Shown here: piece by piece, positions 51,691-64,000 of the stretch | How positions within the stretch are numbered: position 1 is the stretch's first letter | Layout of the letters: the number at the start of each line of letters is the position of its first letter | Assembly (NCBI RefSeq): GCF_950023065.1 | Contig: NC_088678.1 | Location: 59,426,460 to 59,490,459, forward strand | Direction of reading: 5' to 3' | Length of the DNA: 64,000 nt | Source: Planococcus citri | Lineage: Eukaryota > Arthropoda > Insecta > Hemiptera > Pseudococcidae | Position numbers and translations under genes: made by a program | The notes under the pieces: model-generated | Database searches by the model: none | What the model saw: only the letters and a program-made list of their open reading frames with translations | Told to the model about the DNA's origin: nothing

Positions 51691-54600
51691 ATGGATGACG
51701 ATCGTGAACCTGAAATCGATCCTGCTTTAAATCAACATTTACAACAAACGATGAACGAAGAGTTGAACAAATATGGAAAAAAATTGGACGATTCGCTTGA
51801 AAATTTACTTTCCCGAATGAAACCCGCAGACGACTTATTTTCATCTCATGGCGACTGTAAATCTATCGAATTCTCGACAGCCAGACGTAAAGAATTCGTT
51901 GAAAAAGTGAAGAATATCAGAGAAATTATTCAAAACGAATTTCGTGGCGATTTGGCTAAATTGATCGCTTCGAAATATTCGAACAACGCCAATTGTTTCC
52001 AGAAAGAGCAATCCGGTGACTCTATTGATGAAATAACACACTTGTTCAAACAATTGAAACTCTCTTCTGATTCAATGGAAATCGATCGTGAAACTTATTC
52101 CGATGTGATCGATTTGTTTGAAAATTTAAATATATCCGGTAAGGAATCTAATGCGGATATTATCGATTTATTGAAAAGATTATCCTTGTCCAACATCGAA
52201 TCGCTAGATCGAGATGACTTTTCTGATTCAAAAACCGACGAATGTGGAACTGTAGGTGATTTTGACGCCATGGATTATAATTCAGGCGGTGATGAAATGA
52301 TTAACGGTGAGAGAAAAATTGATGTAGAAATACACGATTTACTCGTCGAAGAGAAATATTCATCAAATAATGATTCTGGGTTCTATGAAGGCGTAAGTTT
52401 AACCGACGTTGATTCGTTGATAAAAGAGAAGCTGCCATTTTTACCTGGCACACATTCTGATTCTGTTTCCGAAAAGAGCTTGGACGTGGTTCAATCCGAT
52501 TTATTAGTTGAAGAGAAATCTCCATCATCACCAGATATCGATTCTATTGCCGAAGAAAGCGTGGTATTGGTTGAACCGAATTTATCAGTTGAAAAGATAT
52601 CTTCATCGCCAGATACCGATTCTGTTATCCTAGGGAGAACGCTTTTGGACGAATCAGATAATATATTAGTTGGAAGCGAATTTTCATCATCAGATGCTGA
52701 TTCTGTATCCGGAGAGAGCTCAATTTTGGATTGGCCTGATTTCCTCGTAAATAGCCGACGTTTTTTTCCCGAGGATGAAGGCTTCATTAAATTTTCGTGC
52801 AATTGTTGTTCCGAAACGTTGGCTACAGATCGAAAAAGTAGGTATATTGATTGCGTTAGATTTTAATGCGCAAGTACCTACCTAATCTGAAAAAGCTGTT
52901 TTTTTTTGCAGATGCTGCTATCGCATTTACTAATTTCATGGTGGACAAGCGACTGATTACGAATGAAAGTCGTCTATCGGAGCGAGAATTAGATTCAATT
53001 TATGCCATATATGAAATCGAGACTAATCCTGAAGTTTCCATTTCGGACCAGGTTTTGACCATTTTGCAGACCATTGGTATCGTTAAGAAAAAGCCTTCGC
53101 CTATTGATGAAAACAATAAGAATGTGGAATTTGAAGAAACTTTTTTCCTTGATCGAAGTCATGGTACGATTTAGAAATTTTATCCGAGTCATCCATCGGT
53201 CTCCAATTTTAATTGTTTTTATTTCACAGGTTTACAAGTTCGTTCTGATGAATCGGAAACTAGAAGCAAAGTTCTGCGAGCTCTGAATCCCGATTATGTT
53301 AACAGAGCAGCCATGTTTCGATGTTCTGTTTGTAAGAATTGTTTTCTCACTAAGGAAGAACTCGACGATCATAATATCTCCGAAATTCATATTCTCAAAA
53401 CTCTTCATGATCGAAACAGGTACTTATCGCAAGTGTTATAATTTCACTTTTCAGTGTAAAATCACCTAGCGCGCGCATAAATTGAATATCGTAATGCATT
53501 TTATATAGGAGTTGGTTCCTGAAAGACGTTGATTATTTGAAAATCAGCGGAATACCGAATCGAAAACTGAGTCTTGATGAAACTGGAAATGCCGAAATCT
53601 CGCTTGTGAACGTAGCCAAAGATGGAGAAAAAATTACCATTTGGCGTATTTTTGAGTTGGTTCATTTCGGTGGCTCGGTGAAAATGGAGTATGGGTCGAA
53701 TTATTGTTTGGAGAAAGGTAAATAGTAATTTTTTTTAAAATAATTGATCAATAAACATATTTTTCAAGATGTTCTTCAATCTTGCTTTTAAATTCGTGTT
53801 AACAGGAGAATCCTTCAAAATTAGAATGAAAGCCAAATTTACGAGTATTCTTTTCAATGAAACGGCGTATCCAATTGTTTTAAAAGTATCCCTTAATGAC
53901 GCCAGCAAATGCAATTACATATTGATTGAACCAGTAAGTTGATTTTTCTGTACAACTAGATGAACCGATTCTGCTCTAATCTCTAATAATTTTCCAGCGT
54001 TTCAAAGCGGTCAAGAGCAGTAAAAGAATAAATTGTGCGCTTACAAACCTGAAGAATTGCAAACCTCATTCGAAAACGAGCCCTGAAAATGATGAACGAT
54101 GCATTACTGCTGAGTCAGTTAAACCAAGTCGAAATATGATTACGGATGCATTTCGTGCTTTTCATTCGAATAGGAGAAACGTTGCGATGGATAATTTGAG
54201 AGTGAAAAGGGATATACCTAAACTCGACGCACAGAAAAATGAAACAAAATCAGCGAGTATTTCCGAGCACGAAGGGGTACTCCATGCTCCCCGAATTGCT
54301 AGGTTAGTTCTTGTTTTATTGGTCTACATAGTGTAGGTGAAAATGCAAGTCCCCCTCGAAACATCTTTTTGAAATATGCTATTTGATTTGTTTGAAAAAT
54401 AATCGCAATCTAGAATTGTGATGACGAATGGTACTCCTGATTTCTCTAACATCTGCAAATCCTATTACACGTGTGTTCGAATAATAGATATTCATGTTTG
54501 AATTTAATTACCTATTCTATTTATTTTAAACAGTATTTTTAAAATACATTTCAATATTTTTTGTTAGGGCGTCAAAAGTTCCAAAGTTGGCCTTGCCTGA

Positions 54601-57600
54601 GAACTACATACCAAAATTTTTGCAAACATTGTTGAAGGTTGATTTCAATACAGCTAATATCAGCTTGTCATCTACTGAAGAAGAGTCACTCAGAAATATT
54701 AAGTAAATACGTATTATTTAACGTTGTGACGTTCGTGTCTCTCCTTTCCCATTCGCGTAAATTTTCTAATTTTATGTAACCTTTTTTTTTTTTTTAGGAA
54801 GTTGATCTTTGAGGATGGTACTCTGAAATTACGATCTAGACAGTCCCTCACCGAACATAATTATATTGAGCGACTTCACTACGAAATGTGGATCGAAGAA
54901 TATCAATCTTTGAAAGAAATGCGTCCGTATGCTCGAACAGACGTCAGTTTTCTGACTGATAAATTGTCGGAAAATTTGATTGGAATCATCGTAAGACTCT
55001 CATCCACTTCTCTAGGTCTTTGTTTTTCCTCTTACAAACAGCATTGATGATTAGCGCTAAATGTTTTTGCAGCTAACGAATCTCTTCGAAGGAAGACCTT
55101 CGCTTTTGAAAGGTGATTTTGCAATCGTAAAATCGAAATCGACAAGCTTCCTTCAGGGTTTTAAAAGGTTTGAAGGTAGCGTTCAGCTGGTCGAGAAAAA
55201 TGCTGTCTACGTTCGAGTTAATCATGAAACGTGAGCTACCTACATTGTCATAATGAGTTTTATTGTCTTATTTTTTAATATTTTTGAACTGTGTGTATGA
55301 TTTGCGCAGATTTTACTCGGAGGAATGCTGGGTGCATAAGGCTGATGTAGAATTTAGATTTAATCGCACTCCATTGAGAATGGGGCATTCAGTTTTAGAG
55401 AGTCTTCCTGGATTCAGATGGCAGAGGTCACTGTTCCCTAAATCGTTTGATGAGAAACCTAAAAATATCCAGTTGAGGTAATGCACTAATTCTGAACTCG
55501 AGAAGAATTTATTTTCTTTATTTTACCTCACATTATTTCCCGTAGGCCATTTTTCAATCAATCGATAGCGGAAAACGATCTTCAGGTTCGAGCTATTACT
55601 AACATAGTTCAAAACAGAGCTTATCCGGCGCCTTATATCTTGTTCGGACCTCCTGGAACTGGTAAAACTGCCACACTTGTCGAAGCGATAGCTCAAGTAC
55701 GATATGATTATGTTATTTTCGATTTCGAGTAACTTATCTTTGAGGTTCTGGATTTTGCAAATCGATAAAAAATTTATTGAATATGTACCTTTATATTTTT
55801 AGGTCTGGAGTACGATAGAAAAAAGCCGAATTTGCGTGTTTGCTTCATCAAATTCAGCTGTCGATGTGATAGCAAAGCGTCTATTACAATATATACCGTT
55901 ATCGGATTTAATTCGGATTTACAGTTTGTCTCGTAACGATGCCGACTTCGTTTCGGAATTACAAGGTTGCTGCAATTACGACTCTAGAACAAAAGAGGTA
56001 TTTTTTCCCTGTTTCAACGAGTTAAAACGCAAAAGAATCGTCGTTATGACACCCGTCGCTGCTGGAAGGTTTGTTCCATGAATTTGATTTATATTTTAAC
56101 GGTCTAAATATGAAAAAAAGAGAAATTATTTTTTTTTAACATGTTGAGTATGTTTTAGGTACATTTTATGTGGCGTCTGCAATTTTGATTATATATTTAT
56201 TGACGAAGCTGCACACGCTTTGGAAGTTGATGTTTTGATTCCTATCCGAGCTTTTTTGCATAACACTTCGAGCAGTTTGGTTTTAGCCGGAGATACTAAA
56301 CAGCTCGGACCAGTGGTCAGGTCACGCTATGCGTCTGACTTGGGATACGGTCAGTTCTATAAATTATATTTTTTTGTAACTTGATGTAATTTTGAGAAAA
56401 AAGATTTGATTTACTGTCAAACGTTGGTTCTAAATATTAAAGTCAATTCGTGGAGAAGTACCTAATTTTAAATATTGACATATATTTTTTTTTAGGAATG
56501 TCGCTGATGGAAAGGTTGATGACAACATGTAACCTTTACAAAAAAGACCCAGTCAGCGGACAGTACAACTCCAAAGTTATCACGAAGCTGTTAATTAATT
56601 ATCGATCTCATGAAGCTATTCTGCGTATTCCGAACCAACAATTTTACGAAAACGAATTGATAGTAAGTTCGTACGTTTTTATACCTAAATTGTTCAACTA
56701 CGTTTATTCTGATGATTTGTTTTGTTTTATTTTCAATTAGGCAAAAGGTTCGGAAAAATTGATTTCTAGTATGTCCCAATGGGATAAATTACCAAAGAAA
56801 GGATTTCCAATAATTTTTCATAGCGTCAAGGGACTGGAAAAACGTGAAGATAATTCTCCAAGGTTGAAAAATTCATTTAGGAAATCCAACCACGTAAATT
56901 TCAGTTTTATTTTTTCTAATATTTAAATACCTAAGTATTTTACTTTTGCAGTTATTTTAATTTGGAAGAAGTCGACGTTGTGGAAGATTACGTGTCCAAA
57001 TTGTTCGATTCGAAAAACCTAAAATTCGATGAAAGTGATGTAGGAGTAATCTCACCTTATAGAAAACAGGTAGGCTACACTAAAATGTTCAAAAAAATAT
57101 ATTGTGTTAATTACTAATTAAAGAATAGGTACTACGAAATTCATTTTTGCTCACTTCTTGTATCTTTTATTACATAGGTTCAAAAAATAAGACAACGATT
57201 GTTCCGATCGTGGACCAAAATTAACATAGCCAGCGTCGAAGAATTTCAGGGTCAAGAAAGGAAAATAATCATCATGTCGACTGTTCGATCTCGACATGAA
57301 TTGCTAGCTACCGATTATAAATACGGTTTAGGTTTTTTGAAAAACGAAAAAGTAAGTCACACCTGCTTACATTCAATTTTGTATTTATTTTTCGAGAAAA
57401 GCTTTCTTTTGACTTGATATTGAATTTGGTGTTATAGAGATTCAATGTTGCCATCACAAGAGCAATATCTCTTCTTATTGTGATCGGCAATCCCGATATA
57501 CTTCAATGTGATCCGAACTGGAGAGCGTTTCTGAAGTTTTGTAAGGACAATTCTGCTTTCATTGGTGAACCAGCTAGTGGTTCTCTTCCGGATTTGATCC

Positions 57601-57608
57601 CAATATGA
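51691..57608 (+). CDS. MOV10/Armitage-family RNA helicase with long acidic N-terminus
   Basis: Eighteen exons join in phase: 51691-52837, 52912-53163, 53230-53419, 53509-53717, 53806-53933, 53998-54302, 54568-54702, 54798-54990, 55073-55230, 55310-55477, 55546-55696, 55803-56068, 56159-56349, 56496-56662, 56741-56862, 56952-57069, 57178-57351 and 57438-57608; about 1414 aa. Residues 1-380 are acidic and serine-rich with repeats. A C2H2 finger (C-x2-C...H-x5-H) sits at about 498-520. The SF1 (UPF1-like) core has GPPGTGKT at about 996, DEAAH at about 1116, LVLAGDTKQLGPVV, NYRSH at about 1199, SVEEFQGQE at about 1320 and RFNVAITRA at about 1359. Members unwind RNA 5' to 3' and act in piRNA/siRNA assembly (Armi, MOV10L1) or retroelement control (MOV10). 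All catalytic motifs are present. The next gene is a paralogue. Whether it is Armi or MOV10 proper needs a tree. Confidence 0.9.
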
Positions 57609-59125
57609 ACTACGATTTATGAATACGTCTAAACGGATTTCAAATCTAATCGAATCAGTTATTATTGACGTAAATTTTATTGTATGTATTGTGATTGAGC
57701 GATCTCGTCTTATCGAAATTTCTGTGTGATTTAATGAATAAGAGTTTATATAGGTATATTTTTTTGTTCGTGATTAGTTGTGCTTGTAATGCTTTCATAT
57801 TACAAAAAATAAGGTTTTTATATTGTAGTTTTATTATTATTTTTTATTTTATTAGGTATTTTTATAATTGTGTACCAGTGTACCTACCTATGTTTAATTT
57901 ACCTTTTTTTGTTTTGCTCGGGAGTTGAAAATATATTTTTTTTGTTTTTGAACCATTTTTTTAAATACTCAGTAAATCTGTGACGACTATTGTAATTCTT
58001 CGGTTCATCAATTTTTAATTTTTTTAGTAATTTTAGGATGGTGAAGTAACGATTTAGCTTTCCCATTTCGAAAGCAAAGTTCTGCCGACTGAAGAGTTCA
58101 CACAATATTACAGTTAAATACATACTTTCAAAATGAACCTGATGTTTTTTATTTTTCAATTCATAAAATTGAATTGAACGAAACTTACATATATTGATTC
58201 GTTGAATTAAATAACTTTTCGAAGTGTAAACTGAAGCCTAGGATATATCTTTTTAGACCTCAAGTTAAACTGTTCAGTATGGTAAAGTTGTACTGTACTT
58301 CAAGGCTTCGCTATGCAATCCATTTATACCTCGCTTATAGTGACGCATCAAGTGTTTCATCATGTTGAATCATTCAAAATTTAAATTCAGTTGATCGATC
58401 CTGAATTCCTGATTTTATTTCTGATACTCATACTGATGATTCTGAATTTCCAATTTTTATTTTCACAACTCTGGTCTCTACGTCTCTACCTACCTATCGC
58501 AAACTGCCGAAACTTGCCAAAATTGACAAAATGTAAAATTATTGAAAAATTCTCAAAATTGAAGAAAATTTTAAAAACAATTTTTCGGTCATCTGTTTAG
58601 TATTTATTTTTTTTCTCGAAATGAAGTAGAAGAAAAAGAAGAAAAAAAACAAATCGAGAAAATAAAATCGAAAATCGATCGATTATCTGGATTATCGACT
58701 TTGTCCTTTTGTATTTTTGTTTGTTGGTATTTCTTATCAGTAAAAATGGTAATTATTAGAGAGTTTTAGTCATAACATCATTTCATTTTGGTGTATTCTG
58801 GGAACGTTTGCTAATTGCATATTTAGTTTTAGCTTTTATCATTTTGTAAATTAAACCATACGTTTTATGTAATGTCGACACGAATGCAAAATTTCTGATC
58901 GTTTTCATTTTGTTGGTATGTTCCACATCATCTCTTTTTTCTATTGCTATAATTCAATAGATTGTATACAGAGTATAAAATTCAACGCAGCAAATTAGCT
59001 ATTTATAAAGTGTAACTCGAGTGATTGTTTAAAAAATCGCCACGCCATCAGTTTTGCTTTGCATGATTATCGTTTGCTTTTATAACAATATCACTCTTTG
59101 TATTACAGTTCCAGCAGTCCTAGAA
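57609..59125. other. Intergenic region between tandem helicases
   Basis: AT-rich spacer containing the 3' untranslated part of the first gene and the promoter and leader of the second. An acceptor TATTACAG ending at 59108, just before the second gene's ATG, suggests a non-coding 5' exon upstream. No other gene seen; the open frames at 57695-57928, 57899-58159 and 58391-58600 are low-complexity. Confidence 0.5.
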
Positions 59126-62100
59126 ATGCCCATTAAACATCCAGTGTGTAATCCACCAATGTCTTCATTTCCAACAAAATCTGGTATGTTTCACGATTTG
59201 AATTAATCATTATTTTATTTGTTAGAAATTAAAGTTACAAGTTACAACTCTTATTCTATTCATGATAATGATGTTTTTAGAAACAGCCTATCGATTTACT
59301 CATTACTTGGTCCAGAATAGATTTCTCAAAGATCCAGGTATCCTACCAAAGCAAACCTTAATCCAGTTGTTCGAATTTTATCGGTTACATCGTAAGCTAC
59401 CAATCAACAGTTATGAAATTTTAGCAATTCTCGACGAAGCTCACCTCCTAAAGAAAAAAAGTATCCACAGAAGTAGTGATAAAACGCATTATGTCGAGTT
59501 TAGAAATCATGTTTTCGAACAAGGTAACTATCCAACATGTACATATTGATTGATTAAGATTTAAGAGAAGAAAAATTGAATTTTGTGCATAAGAACTGAA
59601 CTTACTCTGTTTATAAAATTATATTTTTATTTGCAGATTTGAGCAAGTATTGGAAATTCCTTGATAAATTAGATCCAAGTGCGGATGATTTAGAGTGCAA
59701 AATTTGTAGACAAACGTTCACAAGTCTCGAGGAACGTGAAGAGCATATCATCACTGATATTCACAAGTTGAGAGACACTTATCGCAAGGATAGGTATGAT
59801 TAATAGAAAAATTATTGATTGCACTAGGAAATAGAAATACCTTCATTTTTTCATCATTCCTAATTTTGTTTAGAAAATCATTTCCAACCAAGTTTCGCAA
59901 TATTGAAGTTAAATCATTGCCTTTGATGAGTATTGGTTTGAATGAATCACAAATCGTCGAAATTACGTTGAGAAACGTTGCATCTGAGCCTTATTCTGTG
60001 ATGATACATGATGTTTTTGAATTAGTTCACTTGGACGGAGTCAAACCCATTTATACTTGTCCTCGCCCTATTAGTAATGGTAATAAAAATCTATGTACTT
60101 AATTGAGATGTTAACAAAAATTTCATGTTCTGAAAATGATTGAGATAACATTTATTATTTCCAGGTGAAATTTTCAATCTTTCTTTACGGGTAGAATTCT
60201 CCGATTACGGTGCTAAATTATTTCCAATTGTTTTGAAAGTATCGAAGGCTAATTCAACGGATGTGAAAGATTTATTGATCGAACCGGTGGGTATTTCAGT
60301 ATTTTTCTGTTTTCACGAGTGATCATACATGCTTAAAAGTTAGAATCTGCATTTTTTCAACTCTTAATAATTTTCCTTTATAGAAATTCAACGTATTAGA
60401 CAAAGAGCTCGATGCTTTAGGTCCAGTAGCACCTTATATACCTCCTTCCAAAAATAAAGTCGTTTTCAACTATGCAGACGTTGTCAAAGGGGAATATCTT
60501 CCATCGTAAGTACATAGCTATAAAATCATGCAAGTCCACGCCTTGTATCTAAGAACTTGAAAACATGGTTATTCGTTTTTTTTTTGTTTAGTACTTTGAA
60601 TTGTCTTGCTCCGAAGCAGTTTCTTTCAAAGTATCCTATCCCCGATAAATTGAATTCTATTCTCAACCATGGATTCAAAATATATGATACTATGCCTGCA
60701 GATGAAATCAGAGAACTTAATCGAATCAGGTAAATCATCAACCGTTTTCATATATTATTACTGGTTGAAAATATTAATATTCTGATCGTTTAGGGGATTG
60801 CTTTGTGATGAAACGCAAACCAAGGTATTGCCTAATATCGATGCATTGACGCATGAAAATTACGTTGCTAGATTGCATCTGCTTATGTGGATTGAAGAGC
60901 ACCAAGCTCATAAGGATATGCAATTTTACAACAAATTAAACGTGGAATTAATAACTTCTCGTAAGAATAACGGATTGTTCGGAGTTGAAGTAAGCTACGA
61001 GCTTTTATTTTTTTACGATGAAAATGGTTCTTCTCTTACATTCTTTGTGTGTTTTTAAGATTCCTGGGTTATCGGAAGGTCGTCCGTCAGTTTTGAAAGG
61101 TGATATTGTTTATATACGTCGAAAATTCAAAGATAATGTTAAATTTGAAGGCGTCGTACATGCTATCGAGCAAAATAAAATTTTCATCGCTCCAAATATT
61201 AAATTCAAGGATATATACCGAGAAAACGAGAAGGTTGATATCGAATTCACATTCACTAGACAACCGTTGAGATTTTGTCATCGAGCTTTGGATCAGTTGA
61301 AAAATCGTAAGGTTACATCTGCGATGTTTCCTCAACATAATGAGAAAAAAATTCGTAAAGTTAAGCTCAAGTAAGCATTTTTTTTCTAGCATCATCTTTC
61401 TAAACAATTCTTATCAGATAGAAACATTCGTGTTGTAAAGTTCATATTTGTAAGTATCGAAAACTTCTGTTTCTCATTTTTAGACCAATGTTCAACCAGT
61501 TGATCGCTGAAAATAAACAACAAAGTCAAGCTGTCAAGAACATCGTAGAAAATAGAGCTTATCCCGCTCCGTATATTTTATTTGGACCTCCTGGTACAGG
61601 AAAAACAGCTACGCTGGTCGAGGCAATTACTCAAGTTTGGAGTATAATTCCTAATTCGAGAATTTGCGTTTGTGCTCCTTCTAATTCGGCCGCCGATGTG
61701 ATTACCGAACGTCTTCTAAGGCATATCAAACCTGTAGAAATCATGAGATTGTACGGTTTGTCCAGATCTGATCAAGAGATACCAAAACTATTGGAAAAAT
61801 GTAGTAATTTCGATAGGTCGAGAAAAGAACTGTTTATACCGTCAGAGATGCAAATTAAAAGTAAACGTATTGTCGTCATGACTCCAGTTACTGCTGGAAG
61901 GTAATCGCGAGGCGTTTCATTTTTGCTCGAAGGAGCTGTATATTAATACCTAAGTGAATGTTTTCATGCTACAGACTGGTTACCGCTGGAATAAACGGAG
62001 GATTTTTCGATTACGTTTTTATGGACGAAGCTGGGCATGCTGTTGAAGTTGAAATGCTCATACCAATCGTTGGATTTTTAACCAAATCTAAGAAGAATGA

Positions 62101-63490
62101 TCTGTTAGGTAGTTTGGTACTAGCTGGTGATCCTAAGCAGCTCGGACCTGTTGTGAGGTCTTCATTGGCGAGTTCTTTGGGTTTTGGTAAGCATATGATC
62201 GAAAAATGAGCATAATTAAGATAATATGTAGCCTATTGGAATAATAATTCATTATTTATGTTGGCAGATATGTCGTTACTAGAAAGAGTAATGTCGCAGT
62301 GTAAAATTTACCATAAAAATCCGGAGTACAATCCGCAGGTTATAACAAAGCTAATTAATAATTATAGGTCGCATAAAGAAATCCTGCATATTCCTAATTT
62401 GTGCTTCTACGATAACGAGCTGGAGGTAAATTATAACACTTTATTTTTTATATTTCTTGAACGGATATATCTGATGTGAAGTTTTGCGCAGGCCAAAGGA
62501 CCTATCGATGTGATCACCTGTGCTAGTGAATGGAAGGAATTAAACGATAAAGATTTCCCGATGATTTTTCACGGTGTTAATGGATTGGAAGAACGTGAAG
62601 AATCTTCTCCTAGGTGCGTTTTTAAAGAAGTTTATCTTCGTTGCATTTTATTTTACTCTCAGAACGCTTAAATTTTCATTATTTTCGTTGTTTAGTTATT
62701 TTAATCGAAACGAGATGCAAATTGTTGCACATTACGTGGATAATCTTCTGGGATGTCAGTTCAAATCGCACGAAGTTACCCAAAAAGATATAGGAATTAT
62801 TACTCCGTATCGAAAACAGGTATGAAATAAATCAAAGTACATACTTATTCGAATATTTACTCTGCATCAACTGATTTGATTGTTTCGTTAACTAGGTACA
62901 AAGAATCAGAAAATACTTTGAGGATAAAAACTGGGAAAACATCGAAGTGGCATCGGTTGAAGAATTCCAAGGGAAGGAGAAATTGATCATTATTATTTCC
63001 ACGGTTCGATCTCGTTTCGAACTCGTTTCCACTGATTACCAATTTGGTTTAGGATTCTTGAGGAATTCCAAAGTAAGAACGATGCAGAAAAATCTTAATC
63101 GTAAATAAAATAATAAGTGATTATTAGCAAGTACTAACCTTATGTCATTTGATAGAGATTTAATGTTGCATTGACTCGTGCTATCGCATTACTCATCATT
63201 ATCGGTAATCCTGATATACTCCAGTGCGATCCGAACTGGAGAAAGTTGATCGAATACTGTATTGAGAAGAATTCGTACAAAGGTGTCAAACCATCTGGAT
63301 CTGTTCCAGGAAATTTCGATCCGAATGAGAAGCTCGCCTTGGATTTATCTGTTTTAACAGTGAATTCTGGTAAATACATTCGTATCAAATGTAGTGAAAA
63401 AATTCGATTGGTATCGACCCTAATTAAATTGCTTTTATTGCAGGCACGATACCGAATGGTAAAAGGACCGGCTTTAGCCGACGCGATTGA
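59126..63490 (+). CDS. MOV10/Armitage-family RNA helicase, second tandem copy
   Basis: Seventeen exons in phase: 59126-59183, 59281-59523, 59637-59793, 59874-60079, 60165-60286, 60384-60505, 60592-60729, 60794-60989, 61060-61370, 61484-61900, 61975-62186, 62268-62425, 62492-62613, 62696-62819, 62896-63072, 63156-63369 and 63444-63490; about 1007 aa, the length of vertebrate MOV10. It lacks the long acidic N-terminus of its neighbour. A C2H2 finger (CKIC...HIITDIH) is at about 121-143. Core motifs are GPPGTGKT (about 552), DEAGH (about 674), LVLAGDPKQLGPVV, NYRSH (about 759), SVEEFQGKE and RFNVALTRA (about 922). Two introns of the first gene are absent here (inside 61060-61370 and 61484-61900). 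If the last intron is retained, the frame runs to 63623 and the protein is about 1076 aa. Leader splice AG ends at 59108. Confidence 0.9.
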
Positions 63491-64000
63491 CGCGACTGGT
63501 TCAAAAATCGTTCTATTTTGTGATATTTTAGTATCATTTAAAGTGAAAAGTGATTTTTGTGGACTATTTTTAAATTTTGTTACTCTTTTTTATATTTTGT
63601 TGTTTTGTGTTTACGGAAAATAATCTTCCAATGTTGTATTTAATGTCGTTTTTTACCAAGTTGACGTTGCGTCTTGATTGCAGATTGTTGTAATATGATT
63701 TGCTATCATTCGCGAAATATAACATGTTTACTACTCGAGTTAAGGTGGTCTGGTGCCTAATTTTATATCTTATGTTTTGTATTACCTACCAAATTTGTAT
63801 TCACAAATTCCTTTACCTACTTATTTATCTGAATAAATGTATTTTGTAATGGATTTGTAAATAGTATTTGCTTCATATTCTTTCAGATAGGTACTTAGTA
63901 ATTTTCATGCAATAGTCTTTGATGAGATCTTTTCAATCACGTACTCGTATTTCGTACCTAGTCGCGCTTGGCATGTTCACATTATTTGATCTAACCTATT
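63491..64000 (+). other. 3' untranslated and flanking region of second helicase
   Basis: AT-rich. AATAAA at 63832-63837 (in GAATAAATGT) is the best polyadenylation signal candidate, about 340 bases after the spliced stop codon. No further gene begins before the window ends. Confidence 0.5.

Noticed and set aside
52301..52802. Antisense open frames under the helicase N-terminus
   Set aside because: They mirror codon bias of the sense exon; the sense frame is supported by splicing phase and downstream exons.

Overview
This is a window of nuclear DNA from an animal, almost certainly an insect. Genes are split by short AT-rich introns with GT/AG borders. Long non-coding stretches contain foldback transposons, a satellite array and thousands of bases of A/T-rich DNA. 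A gap-gene Kruppel homologue and an insect-like CYFIP/Sra-1 are present. The short word TAGGTA/TACCTA (often the palindrome TAGGTACCTA) recurs everywhere. I suspect a hemipteran such as a scale insect or mealybug, but the sequence alone does not prove that.

Layout. 0-4 kb holds three compact housekeeping genes: the 5' end of CYFIP (WAVE complex, minus, running off the left edge), TIMM8 (mitochondrial small Tim, plus) and SNF8/VPS22 (ESCRT-II, minus). 4.7-14 kb is a direct tandem duplication of a THAP plus C2H2 zinc-finger gene. The distal copy (10.08-13.64 kb) reads through 11 exons. The proximal copy (4.99-9.18 kb) has frameshifts in two exons, lacks one exon, and looks like a pseudogene. 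17.6-20 kb is a Kruppel-type gene on the minus strand with a CtBP-binding motif at its C-terminus. 20-38.9 kb is gene-poor, carries scattered AAGGGTTAA words that match the binding site known for Drosophila Kruppel, and includes a hAT-like MITE and a possible two-exon mini-ORF.

39-43.5 kb is a satellite of about 90-bp units, each with an inverted CCAAT box. It is interrupted by a long foldback element with mariner-like ends, which itself contains a second inverted-repeat element with a perfect 8-bp target duplication. 45.2-46.6 kb is a DNA element with CCCGGTAAACACA ends and GC-rich subterminal arrays of TCGCCGGCGA-type repeats. 47.8-48.7 kb is another foldback element.

50-63.6 kb carries two tandem MOV10/Armitage-family RNA helicases on the plus strand. 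I could join 18 exons for the first (about 1414 aa, with a long acidic, serine-rich, repeat-bearing N-terminal extension) and 17 for the second (about 1007 aa). All joins are in phase and all core helicase motifs are intact in both. The family acts in small-RNA pathways (piRNA/siRNA) and retroelement control, which is suggestive beside so many mobile elements, though that link is only an inference.
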